From positions 1 through 64,000 of the forward strand of contig CAZSAA010000001.1 of assembly GCA_964604915.1 (NCBI GenBank): a stretch of 64,000 nt of DNA, written 5' to 3'. Within the stretch, counting starts at the first letter, position 1; the number at the start of each line of letters is the position of its first letter. Made by a program: the position numbers and the translations under genes. The notes under the pieces are model-generated. The model searched no databases. It was not told the origin of the DNA and worked only from the letters and a program-made list of their open reading frames with translations. The DNA is from CAZSAA01 sp964604915 (GTDB lineage: Bacteria; Patescibacteriota; Patescibacteriia; Patescibacteriales; UBA12465). This document shows, piece by piece, positions 25,329-32,502 of the stretch.

Positions 25329-27230
25329 TTATAGAGGTAAAGTGAAATAGAAGGTGGCGCCCTGCCCTATTTCGCTGATGACGCCAATCTTGCCGCCTAG
25401 GTTATCGATATTCTGCTTACAGATATATAGTCCCAACCCCATCCCGTCCTGCGAACGGGAAAGCGAAGGTTCGAGCTGAGAAAACTTCATGAACAGCTTC
25501 TTCTGCTTCTCCTTGGGGATTCCCTGCCCGGCGCCCGTCACTTCCACCCGGACCGTCCTCTTGTCCGGCAAACCGAGTTTCAAAGCGATGGTCTGGCCTT
25601 TAGGGCCATATTTCACGGCATTGTCCACGAAATTATAGATGACTTGGGAAATCTTCTCCCTATCGCTCTCTATAGGTAACTTTTCCACTGCCAGCTCGAA
25701 ATTTATCTTCGATTCGCTACGCTCGGCTAACATACCCAGAGAAGTCTGAAGTGAACCTATCAGCTCGATGAGGTCAAATTTCTCTTTAACGGCCGATACC
25801 TTGCCAATCTCATTGCGGTTCGCGGTAAGCATAGTCTTGATGAGATTGCTCAATTTGAGCCCTTCGGCATGGATAATAGAGATATACTTCTGATACTCGC
25901 TCGGCAAGCCATCCGGCTTCTTCTCCATCACTTCCGACAAACCGACAATGGAAATAAGCGGAGTCTTGAGCTCATGGGTAGCGATATTTAGGACTTCATT
26001 CTTCAATTTATCCACTTCCTTGAGCTGGCTGATGGTAACCTTAGCCTTGGTGAGCTCCGTCACGTCCACGCCAGTGGCTAGTACCGATTGGAAAGATCCA
26101 TTCTCATCCTTTAAGAGACTAAAATGCCAGATAATATTCTTTTGTGACTGATCAAGGGCCACTATCACGTTTTCCAAAGTATCACTGGAAGCGACCTGGC
26201 CGATAAGAAAATCCAGTACGTTCTTAGTCTTGGTCCGGTATTCCTTGGCTACGAATCCGCTTACCCAATCCTGGCCAAGAACCTGCTCGCCCTTTACTCC
26301 TAATATCTCCTCACCCTTCTTATTTATAGTCGATACACGATTATCCGCGTCGAAGATAAGGACGATCACTCCGGCCGTGTCGAGATACTTCTGCAACTTG
26401 TTCTTTTCCGCCCGCAGCTTGTTGCGGGAACGCTTTACCTCGCTATTATACACCTCCAATTTCCGAATACTCGCCCGCAAGGAAGAAAGCATCATCTCGA
26501 AGGACGAAGCGAGTATGGCCACTTCGTCATCGCCTTGCATGAGAGAGGCATCATCTACTTTAGCCCGCAAGTCGCCAGCCTCGATCACCTTAGCGACTTT
26601 AGTTAATTTGAGCAGAGGCGATACCAGCTTGTCGGAAAACGATATCGCATACCAGACGCAGCCTACCGCGGTGATAAGGAGGAGGATAAGGCCAATAAGC
26701 TGGGAAAGGAAACGGACCTCGTTGATCTCGCCCTGTAAATCCCGGGCGTATTCCAATTCTTCTAGGATAAGGGCGGAGGTATTCTCCTTGACGAAGACGC
26801 TTTTAGCTTTGGCTGAGTCATAACGGGCGATTGCTTCGAGGTAGTTGCCGCTGGAAAGATGACTGGTCCCGATTTCCAGTTCGAACAGGATATCACTGAT
26901 ATTATTTTCCAGGTTAGTAAAGACTATCTTGCTTTTCGCACTGACAATCCGGTCATCCAACCTAGCGAGTAAAGCTCTGATATTGTCATGGATAAGTTTG
27001 AAATTGGCAGTTTCGGCAGCGTCGACTGGATCCTTTATACGCTTTTCAAAAGAGGATATGAGAGAAGATGTGTCACTAATCAAACTATATTCCGACACCA
27101 TGTTGTCAGTGAGCGTCATGTACTTGGACAATATGATATAGTCCATGGATATGAAAAAACCTTCAACGATCAGCAGGACGCTGATGATCGCGAAGAATGA
27201 AGCTAACAATTTCTTCTTTATGCTCGGCAT
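25329..27230 (-). CDS. Membrane-bound sensor histidine kinase (HAMP-PAS-HisKA-HATPase) with altered G1 box
   Basis: 633 residues. Helix 1 (about 7-30) and helix 2 (about 176-198) flank an extracytoplasmic, helical sensor domain of about 145 residues; then HAMP (200-255), coiled coil, PAS (280-395), HisKA with phospho-acceptor H419 (NIATHELKTPLISIVG), N box (VIYNFVDNAVKYGPKG), F-like box and G2 box (GMGLGLYICKQ). The G1 box reads VEVTGAGQGIP: the ATP-binding aspartate expected at position 566 is glycine (codon GGC at 25535-25533; GAC would need one change). This could be a real loss, a lineage variant or a sequence error. It follows the XylF-type gene by 17 bases, so sugar-binding protein and kinase are likely made together. 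Confidence 0.92.
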   Translation of the reverse strand: MPSIKKKLLASFFAIISVLLIVEGFFISMDYIILSKYMTLTDNMVSEYSLISDTSSLISSFEKRIKDPVDAAETANFKLIHDNIRALLARLDDRIVSAKSKIVFTNLENNISDILFELEIGTSHLSSGNYLEAIARYDSAKAKSVFVKENTSALILEELEYARDLQGEINEVRFLSQLIGLILLLITAVGCVWYAISFSDKLVSPLLKLTKVAKVIEAGDLRAKVDDASLMQGDDEVAILASSFEMMLSSLRASIRKLEVYNSEVKRSRNKLRAEKNKLQKYLDTAGVIVLIFDADNRVSTINKKGEEILGVKGEQVLGQDWVSGFVAKEYRTKTKNVLDFLIGQVASSDTLENVIVALDQSQKNIIWHFSLLKDENGSFQSVLATGVDVTELTKAKVTISQLKEVDKLKNEVLNIATHELKTPLISIVGLSEVMEKKPDGLPSEYQKYISIIHAEGLKLSNLIKTMLTANRNEIGKVSAVKEKFDLIELIGSLQTSLGMLAERSESKINFELAVEKLPIESDREKISQVIYNFVDNAVKYGPKGQTIALKLGLPDKRTVRVEVTGAGQGIPKEKQKKLFMKFSQLEPSLSRSQDGMGLGLYICKQNIDNLGGKIGVISEIGQGATFYFTLPL

Positions 27231-27247
27231 ATCCTGATCTTTCCTTA

Positions 27248-28297
27248 TTATTCCTCTACTTTTTCACCGTATACTTCTTCGTATGAATGGAATCCATCTT
27301 TTATCACCGTTTCCTGGATATTATCCCTGGTGACAAGGACAGGGTCGAGAAGATAGGCGGGCACTCTCGTTTCCCCATTGTCGATATAACCGGTAATTTC
27401 CAAAGCATCGTCCCGAGCCATCGCTACCGCCGCGATAGCGGCTTGGTGAGCCAAATTCCCTATTGATTTATAGACGCTAGAAGTCTGGGTGCCGGCGATT
27501 ATACGGCGGAGGGCGGATAATTCTGCATCTTGGCCGGAAACCGGGATGCGGCCGTCAAGGCCATTTTCAACCAAAGCCTGAATCACGCCAGAAGCGGTGC
27601 CGTCATTGGCCGCAATGACCGCATCAAGCGAATTACCGGCCGCAAGATATTCCTTCATAGCCTTATAGGCCTCCTCTGGCTTCCAGCCGTCAGTGAAAGT
27701 ATCGATCACCAAGTTGATGTCCCCAGCCGCGATAAGAGGATCAAGCACTTCCATCGTACCCGCCTTAAGCAGATATGAATTGTTATCGGCGGGCGAACCA
27801 CCGATATAGGCGAAATTACCGCTTCCAGCGCGCGCTAAGATACTTCTCGCTTGTAAACGGCCGACCTCTTCATTATCGAAAGAGATATAGAAGTCCAGGT
27901 CGCTGTTACTTATCAGCCGGTCATAGGCGATTATCTTCACACCCGCCCGCCTCGCTTCGCCTATCGCCGACCCGATCTTTTCTGAATCGGACGGGATGAC
28001 CACGATAACCTCCGCCCCTTGACTAACCAGGTTCTTTATCTGAGAAATCTGCTTCTCGACATCATAATCAGACATGGTAACGCTAACCACTGCTCCAAGT
28101 TCCTCCGCCTTCTCGACGAAGAAGTCTCTATCCTTAAACCAGCGGTCTTCCCTAGTCACCCCCATGGAGAAGCCAATGATGATAGGCTTGGCGCCGGCTA
28201 AAGAATTTTCCTTTTCCTTAAGGGAACGCTGCAAGAAATATATGGCGCCTAGGACGAAGGCGACGAGCAGGACCAAGACGATGATGAGTCTTTTCAT
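27248..28297 (-). CDS. XylF-type sugar-binding protein, membrane-anchored
   Basis: Periplasmic-binding-protein fold of the D-xylose family (PBP1 type). 349 residues. After an N-terminal hydrophobic anchor (IIVLVLLVAFVLGAIYF, no lipobox cysteine) the sequence tracks E. coli XylF closely, as I remember it: REDRWFKDRDFFVEKAEELGA, IPSDSEKIG, AYDRLISNSDLDFYISFDNEEVG, GGSPADNN, NDGTASG and SGQDAELSALRRI followed by IKDGFH near the end. The ligand-contact arginine, tryptophan, asparagine and aspartate positions are kept, so a pentose-like ligand is plausible. No permease or ATPase gene is adjacent; the neighbours are kinase and receivers, so I infer a sensing role. Confidence 0.9.
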   Translation of the reverse strand: MKRLIIVLVLLVAFVLGAIYFLQRSLKEKENSLAGAKPIIIGFSMGVTREDRWFKDRDFFVEKAEELGAVVSVTMSDYDVEKQISQIKNLVSQGAEVIVVIPSDSEKIGSAIGEARRAGVKIIAYDRLISNSDLDFYISFDNEEVGRLQARSILARAGSGNFAYIGGSPADNNSYLLKAGTMEVLDPLIAAGDINLVIDTFTDGWKPEEAYKAMKEYLAAGNSLDAVIAANDGTASGVIQALVENGLDGRIPVSGQDAELSALRRIIAGTQTSSVYKSIGNLAHQAAIAAVAMARDDALEITGYIDNGETRVPAYLLDPVLVTRDNIQETVIKDGFHSYEEVYGEKVEE

Positions 28298-28308
28298 AAG
28301 GCTAAGGC

Positions 28309-28686
28309 TTATACCGCTTTCTTTATCTGCTGTAGCATATCATCCAGGACGAAGGGCTTCTCTAACGCTCCCTTGATCGGTACCAGGGATTTGAACTCAT
28401 TAAGTAATTCCTCAAGTTCCTTGGAAGCGATAGGTAAAGCCGAAGCGAGCAGGATGGGAATATGCTTTAGCTTTTCATCTTTAGACATGGCACGGCAGAC
28501 GTCGATGCCGCTAAAATCCGACATCATGACGTCAAGGATAAGCAGGTCATAATGGGACGCAGCCATCATATCCAGACCGGCCTGCCCGCTGAAAGCTGTA
28601 TCTATCTCAAATCCTTCCTGGCTCATCAGTAAGGCTTTGAGGGTAACCGCCGCGGAGGCGTCATCGTCGATGATTAAAATCTTCAT
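28309..28686 (-). CDS. Single-domain response regulator, copy 2
   Basis: 125 residues, one receiver domain. Acidic cluster DDD at 7-9, phospho-acceptor D52 (ILDVMMSD), LLASALP for the switch serine, conserved lysine K110 (LEKPF). Paralogous to the copy at 24922, and flanked by the two binding-protein genes rather than adjacent to the kinase. The proline of the usual D-x-x-M-P motif is S-D here (MMSD). No output domain. Confidence 0.92.
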   Translation of the reverse strand: MKILIIDDDASAAVTLKALLMSQEGFEIDTAFSGQAGLDMMAASHYDLLILDVMMSDFSGIDVCRAMSKDEKLKHIPILLASALPIASKELEELLNEFKSLVPIKGALEKPFVLDDMLQQIKKAV

Positions 28687-28708
28687 AGCTTTTGTCGTTT
28701 ATATTTGA

Positions 28709-29515
28709 TTAAAAATTTACCCATTTTTCCTCGATCTGAAGCAGAACTCCCTTCTCCCGCATGTCCTGGAGGATAGAGTTAACCTTTTCCATCAAGGAAT
28801 CGTTGCCCGGAGCGGTTACTATCCCGTACTCTTCATCGGTAAAAGGCACTCCGACAATCTTTAGGTCGGGATTTTCCTTGATTATCCCCAGCGCTTCAGT
28901 ATAATCGACGAGCAATACCTCGAATACGCCATCCTTAAGGTCATCGATGACGCTAGCGCCATAGCCGGAGTTTTCATAATCCCAGAACGGGAATAACTTG
29001 TCTAACGAAGCGTATTTCAAAGCCTCATCATAACTAGTAGTTTCCCGTTGAGCCGCGATGGCTCGGCCATGGAGATCGTTTATCCCTTTGATATCCTGAT
29101 TGTCGCTCCGGACAACGATAGTCTGTCCGCCCTGGAAATATGGATCGCTAAAGAGCAATTCTTCCTGCCGATCGGAGGTGATAGTCAGGCCGGATATCGC
29201 TAAATCAATATGCCCGCCCTTTACAGCCGGAAACAGCTTGTCCCAATCATAATCAATATACTGCAATTCCACTCCTAAACGAGCCGCTATCTCCTTAGCG
29301 ATATCGACATCGATGCCGACGGCCTGGCCGTTCTCGTCGAAGAATTCCATCACTCCGAACGGGATATCGCTCCCCACCCTAAGGACCTCGCTCTCTTGAA
29401 CGCGAAGCAAAGAATCATCGGTCCAAACGGCGTTCCTTTGCCAAATCCAAAGAAACGCGACGACAGCTAAGGCGATGACGATCAAAGCGAGCGGAGATGG
29501 AATGGTCCTCTTCAT
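28709..29515 (-). CDS. Amino-acid-type substrate-binding protein (SBP_bac_3), membrane-anchored
   Basis: Extracellular solute-binding protein family 3. 268 residues from the ATG at 29515 (a GTG three codons upstream is possible). N-terminal anchor PLALIVIALAVVAFLWIW without lipobox; then VLRVGSDIPFGVMEFFDENG, VGIDVDIAKEIAARLGVE, LFPAVKGGHIDLAISGLTIT-S-D-R with the arginine that usually binds the alpha-carboxylate, FSDPYFQGGQTIVVR and a C-terminal VNSILQDMREKGVLLQIEEKW. First gene of the five-gene sensory operon; no transporter genes next to it. Confidence 0.9.
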   Translation of the reverse strand: MKRTIPSPLALIVIALAVVAFLWIWQRNAVWTDDSLLRVQESEVLRVGSDIPFGVMEFFDENGQAVGIDVDIAKEIAARLGVELQYIDYDWDKLFPAVKGGHIDLAISGLTITSDRQEELLFSDPYFQGGQTIVVRSDNQDIKGINDLHGRAIAAQRETTSYDEALKYASLDKLFPFWDYENSGYGASVIDDLKDGVFEVLLVDYTEALGIIKENPDLKIVGVPFTDEEYGIVTAPGNDSLMEKVNSILQDMREKGVLLQIEEKWVNF

Positions 29516-29553
29516 ATTTATCACTACTTTATATCCTCTTCTATTTCCCTAAA

Positions 29554-29562
29554 ATTATACCA
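29554..29562 (-). promoter_or_regulatory. Extended -10 promoter for the sensory operon
   Basis: Minus-strand TGG-TATAAT, a perfect -10 hexamer (29559-29554) with the TGn extension; no good -35. It is 38 bases upstream of the ATG at 29515, with a GAGGA element in between that fits a ribosome-binding site. Confidence 0.6.
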
Positions 29563-29587
29563 TGCTTCCCGAGGCAAACACTAGGCT

Positions 29588-30184
29588 TTAGCCGACGATC
29601 AGGCCAAAGAGCCAAGAGATTATTGGCAGAAGCCAATCGAAACCGATGAAAATGAAAGCTATTAATATTATCAAGCTATATTTTTCCCAAGCCAGATATT
29701 TCTCCCGAATATCCCAAGGCAGGAAGGAGGACAATATCTTGGACCCGTCGAGCGGCGGAATAGGGATGAGATTGAAGACCATGAGCAGCAGGTTTATATA
29801 GACGATGCTAGCTAAGAGAGTGGAAAAAGTCACGCTCACAAAAGGAGCGAAACGGAGGACCAAGCCAAAGATGAGGGCTAAGATCAGGTTAGCGAGCGGC
29901 CCAGCAACGGCTACCTTAGCGTCGCCATACTTGCGGTCGCGCAGATTATATGGATTATATGGCACCGGCTTGGCCCAGCCAAGGATGAAAGAAGCGCCAG
30001 AGAGGACAAGCAGCAAGGGCAAGAAGATGGAGCCTACCGGATCCAAATGCGGGATAGGGTTAAGGGTAAGGCGGCCGGCTTGCCGAGCAGTCGGGTCGCC
30101 TAAGCGTTCCGCCGCGAAGCCATGCATATATTCATGAAAAATGGCGGAAAATATGAGGATGGCAATCTGATAAATCTCTAGCAT
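29588..30184 (-). CDS. Site-2-protease-like zinc metalloprotease (M50 family)
   Basis: Intramembrane protease of the SREBP site-2 type. 198 residues, four to six membrane helices. The zinc site is H17-E18-Y-M-H21 in the first helix (FSAIFHEYMHGF) with the third ligand D146 in NLIPIPPLDGSKIL. There is no PDZ domain. This compact form (often annotated as site-2 protease family) is common in Patescibacteria and Gram-positives; substrates are unknown, though a membrane-anchored regulator is the usual target. Monocistronic. Confidence 0.9.
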   Translation of the reverse strand: MLEIYQIAILIFSAIFHEYMHGFAAERLGDPTARQAGRLTLNPIPHLDPVGSIFLPLLLVLSGASFILGWAKPVPYNPYNLRDRKYGDAKVAVAGPLANLILALIFGLVLRFAPFVSVTFSTLLASIVYINLLLMVFNLIPIPPLDGSKILSSFLPWDIREKYLAWEKYSLIILIAFIFIGFDWLLPIISWLFGLIVG

Positions 30185-30206
30185 AATTTGTATATAAATA
30201 TCCCAT

Positions 30207-30235
30207 ATTATACCCTATCTTGATTAATTTTAGAA
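30207..30235 (-). promoter_or_regulatory. Promoter for the M50 protease gene
   Basis: Minus-strand TTCTAA, 17-base spacer, perfect TATAAT (30212-30207), about 22 bases before the ATG. Confidence 0.55.
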
Positions 30236-30296
30236 ATACTGCTACTATACCCCTAACGGCATAACTTCGCGTTATGTTTTAATTTGCTAATAACTC

Positions 30297-30302
30297 GATA
30301 AT
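30297..30302 (+). promoter_or_regulatory. -10 box for rpmB (leaderless arrangement)
   Basis: GATAAT ends nine bases before the rpmB ATG, so transcription would begin at or within about three bases of the start codon. No clear -35. Confidence 0.4.
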
Positions 30303-30311
30303 ACTAAAACT

Positions 30312-30488
30312 ATGGGCAAGAAATGCGATTTGTGCGGAAGAGGTTCGACGAAAGGCGCCAGCCGTTCCCATTCCAAAGTCAAGACTTTGAAACGCCAAAA
30401 CATCAATTTGCAGACCAAGAATATCGAAGGCTTGAAGCTGAAAGTCTGCACCAGCTGCCTACGGACAGCGGCCAAAGACGCCAGATAA
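30312..30488 (+). CDS. rpmB: 50S ribosomal protein L28 (bL28)
   Basis: 58-residue L28 encoded alone on the plus strand. MGKKCDLCGRGSTKGASRSHS and KVCTSCLRTAAK give the two C-x-x-C pairs of the zinc-binding form, and TKRxNINLQ-type spacing (KTLKRQNINLQ) is diagnostic. A GATAAT box ends 9 bases before the ATG, and a clear terminator follows 15 bases after the stop. The gene is below usual ORF length cut-offs and easy to miss. Confidence 0.95.
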   Translation: MGKKCDLCGRGSTKGASRSHSKVKTLKRQNINLQTKNIEGLKLKVCTSCLRTAAKDAR

Positions 30489-30502
30489 GGCCGTAACAAG
30501 GA

Positions 30503-30527
30503 TCGCCCTTAACGGGGCGGTTTTTTG
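30503..30527 (+). terminator. Terminator after rpmB
   Basis: Stem CGCCC / GGGCG around a short loop, followed by GTTTTTTG, 15 bases past the stop codon. Confidence 0.8.
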
Positions 30528-30555
30528 TTAGACAAAGATATCGCTAGAAAATAAA

Positions 30556-30585
30556 TTGACAATCGTAAACGAAGCATGCTATAAG
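30556..30585 (+). promoter_or_regulatory. Strong sigma70-type promoter
   Basis: Perfect -35 TTGACA (30556-30561), 18-base spacer, TATAAG (30580-30585). Transcription should start near 30592, about 20 bases before the ATG of the zinc-peptidase-like gene. Confidence 0.75.
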
Positions 30586-30612
30586 ATTCAATCAACCTTA
30601 AAAACTAAATAA

Positions 30613-31476
30613 ATGAGAAAAATTAATGGGCCCTGGAAGGGCAAATGGAACTACTTGGCATATTTTTCAAAAGGCATCAATCCCCATACACGTAGTCGTT
30701 TCCAGAAAGCGAGGATATGCAAAGTATATGGGGTCAGGACCTTGAGGCGTTCCTGCTTTGAAAGAACCGCTATCCAAGTAGCGATTTCCGCCTTAAATGA
30801 AGTACTACACGACCTTGGGATAAAGGGCGTCCCTATATCGTATGATCAGATCCTGGTATTGGACCTAGAAAAATTTATTAAAGAGGTGAATCTCGGCAAA
30901 AGAGACAGAGGGGCGGCGGCTGGCAACGGATTCGCTTATATACCCAGGAACAACGTTCGCCGAGCCCGCTTTATCCATGACGTTACCCACGAACTAGCTC
31001 ATCTAGCTTCCTTCTATGGCTTGTCCTTATCTAAATCTGGCAACAAAGTCATGATAAACCAAAGCCGATCGGGCTATTCGATCTGGAAACCTAAGCGTAC
31101 CCAATTCTCCGGCCTTAATGAAGCGGCCACAGAAATCTTGGCTCAACTGATCCGGCGAAAACTACCGGCTGAAATCGGTTTGACCGAAAAAGAGCGCCAA
31201 GAATTATTCAATATCGGGGTATATGTCCCGCAATGCATACTGGTAATGGGATTATTGAAGCATTCCAGTCTCCCGCTATCGCTTCTACTTAGGTCTTACA
31301 TAGATGGATCGGACGATTTCTTACGAGAGTTGGGCTTGAGGATTCCCCACGCCCAGCAAGCGCTCTCAGTTATGAATTTAACGGATAAGTCCCCTCGCCA
31401 CGCGGCAAAAACGATCGCTGGCAAGAAAGGGGAACAGATGCTAGAAGAAGAGATGAAAAGGATCATGGAAGATTGA
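30613..31476 (+). CDS. HExxH protein, probable zinc peptidase-like, unknown family
   Basis: 287 residues, soluble, no signal peptide. A zincin motif H126-E127-L-A-H130 lies in DVTHELAHLASFYG, and 40 residues later FSGLNEAATEILAQLI offers E170 or E174 as third ligand, the pattern of gluzincins. The N-terminal 50 residues are basic with paired arginines and cysteines; the C-terminus (KGEQMLEEEMKRIMED) is helical. I do not recognise the family. It is a single-gene unit with its own strong promoter and terminator, so a house-keeping or stress role unrelated to neighbours is likely. Confidence 0.75.
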   Translation: MRKINGPWKGKWNYLAYFSKGINPHTRSRFQKARICKVYGVRTLRRSCFERTAIQVAISALNEVLHDLGIKGVPISYDQILVLDLEKFIKEVNLGKRDRGAAAGNGFAYIPRNNVRRARFIHDVTHELAHLASFYGLSLSKSGNKVMINQSRSGYSIWKPKRTQFSGLNEAATEILAQLIRRKLPAEIGLTEKERQELFNIGVYVPQCILVMGLLKHSSLPLSLLLRSYIDGSDDFLRELGLRIPHAQQALSVMNLTDKSPRHAAKTIAGKKGEQMLEEEMKRIMED

Positions 31477-31486
31477 TCCTTTTTTA
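31457..31486 (+). terminator. Terminator overlapping the end of the HExxH gene
   Basis: AAGGATCA / TGATCCTT stem with an 8-base loop followed by a T run (TTTTTT); the stop codon lies in the loop/second arm. Confidence 0.8.
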
Positions 31487-31514
31487 ATTGCCCGGAGATG
31501 CCCTGCTACCTATA

Positions 31515-31543
31515 TTGACTGAAGTGGGCATTCCTGATAGAAT
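31515..31543 (+). promoter_or_regulatory. Promoter for the 263-aa membrane protein gene
   Basis: TTGACT (31515-31520), 17-base spacer, TAGAAT (31538-31543); predicted start near 31550, giving a leader of about 108 nt. Confidence 0.65.
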
Positions 31544-31585
31544 CACCTAATATCCTGGCTCTTTAACAAAGATTGGTGAAGTCGA

Positions 31586-31632
31586 GTTAATCGTCGAGTT
31601 GGCTAAAAAATATAGCCGATTGGGCGATTAAC
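31586..31632 (+). promoter_or_regulatory. Long hairpin in the leader of the 263-aa gene
   Basis: Outer arms GTTAATCG / CGATTAAC (8 bp) and inner arms GTTGGCTA / TAGCCGAT (8 bp with two G-U pairs) close around an A-rich loop. The structure sits 25 bases before the ATG and has no T run, so it may act on translation or mRNA stability. Confidence 0.45.
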
Positions 31633-31657
31633 TTGAGTATTAACCAAAAAAAATAAA

Positions 31658-32449
31658 ATGGAAAATAAAATGATCCTTAAAGAAATCCGAACCGCCACGA
31701 AGGTTAGACTGTATTTCCGATTGATCCCTGTCTTCATTCTATCTGCCGTAATCGCGGTCTTGCTAGCTATTTTCAACTTCTTCCTCCATTTAGAATTGAG
31801 AACTATAGCCTTGATAATTTTTTCCCTATTTGGATTGCCAATGCTGACCATCCTTTTCATCCCCCTTAGCCCTTGGCTAATCGGGATGAACTATCAGAAG
31901 CGCACCTATCTCCGAGAAAAATCGGATGAACTAAAAACTTGGAAAGAGCAACGGCAAAAATATTTTGATAAAGGCGCTGACATCTTGCAACGGGACCCTC
32001 TTTCAATTCCGCCCATACCGGAAATGATGGCTGACTGGGAAAAGCTAGGAGACAATATCCGAAAAAGTCTCGCCGATGCTCCGAATAAACTGGACGAGCT
32101 AAAAAAGGAGCGTGACCGGGTTGTCAGCCAAATTACCAAAGCCTACGACCGCTCCTATTTCTCCTTCTTGAAGGCAGGCCAGGAAAAATTAGCGCTGGAG
32201 ATACTGGAAAAGAGTCAAAGCGAAGTCGACGAAAATTGGAATTCCGCTCAAGATAAACTGGAAAAGTATCAGCAATATCTGGAGGAGGAATTGATTAGCT
32301 TGGCTAACCGGCAGAAAAATCTAGCTGGACAAGCGAAAGATATCCAACGCTCAGCCTATGCTATCTATTTTAAATCATATAATGAAGCGGATCATCGATG
32401 TTCCGAGATAGCGAAAAAGATAGAACTGGCCCGACAGCTGCCAGTTTAA
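31658..32449 (+). CDS. Two-helix membrane protein with long coiled coil, 263 aa
   Basis: Unrecognised. Two membrane helices (about 20-45, IPVFILSAVIAVLLAIFNFFL, and 50-75, ALIIFSLFGLPMLTILFIPL) are followed by about 190 residues of charged, heptad-like helix (KLDELKKERDRVVSQITKAYD; SAQDKLEKYQQYLEEELISLA). Topology would put the coiled coil in the cytoplasm. Single-gene unit with own promoter, structured leader and strong terminator. A second ATG (31670) is an alternative start. Possible scaffold or stress protein; no enzyme motif. Confidence 0.7.
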   Translation: MENKMILKEIRTATKVRLYFRLIPVFILSAVIAVLLAIFNFFLHLELRTIALIIFSLFGLPMLTILFIPLSPWLIGMNYQKRTYLREKSDELKTWKEQRQKYFDKGADILQRDPLSIPPIPEMMADWEKLGDNIRKSLADAPNKLDELKKERDRVVSQITKAYDRSYFSFLKAGQEKLALEILEKSQSEVDENWNSAQDKLEKYQQYLEEELISLANRQKNLAGQAKDIQRSAYAIYFKSYNEADHRCSEIAKKIELARQLPV

Positions 32450-32462
32450 AACGAATGATAAC

Positions 32463-32492
32463 TACCGAGCCCCTCTAGGCTCGGTATTTTTT
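32463..32492 (+). terminator. Strong terminator after the coiled-coil membrane protein gene
   Basis: Perfect 9-bp stem TACCGAGCC / GGCTCGGTA, 6-base loop, then TTTTTT. Confidence 0.88.
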
Positions 32493-32502
32493 ATCTATCC
32501 GA

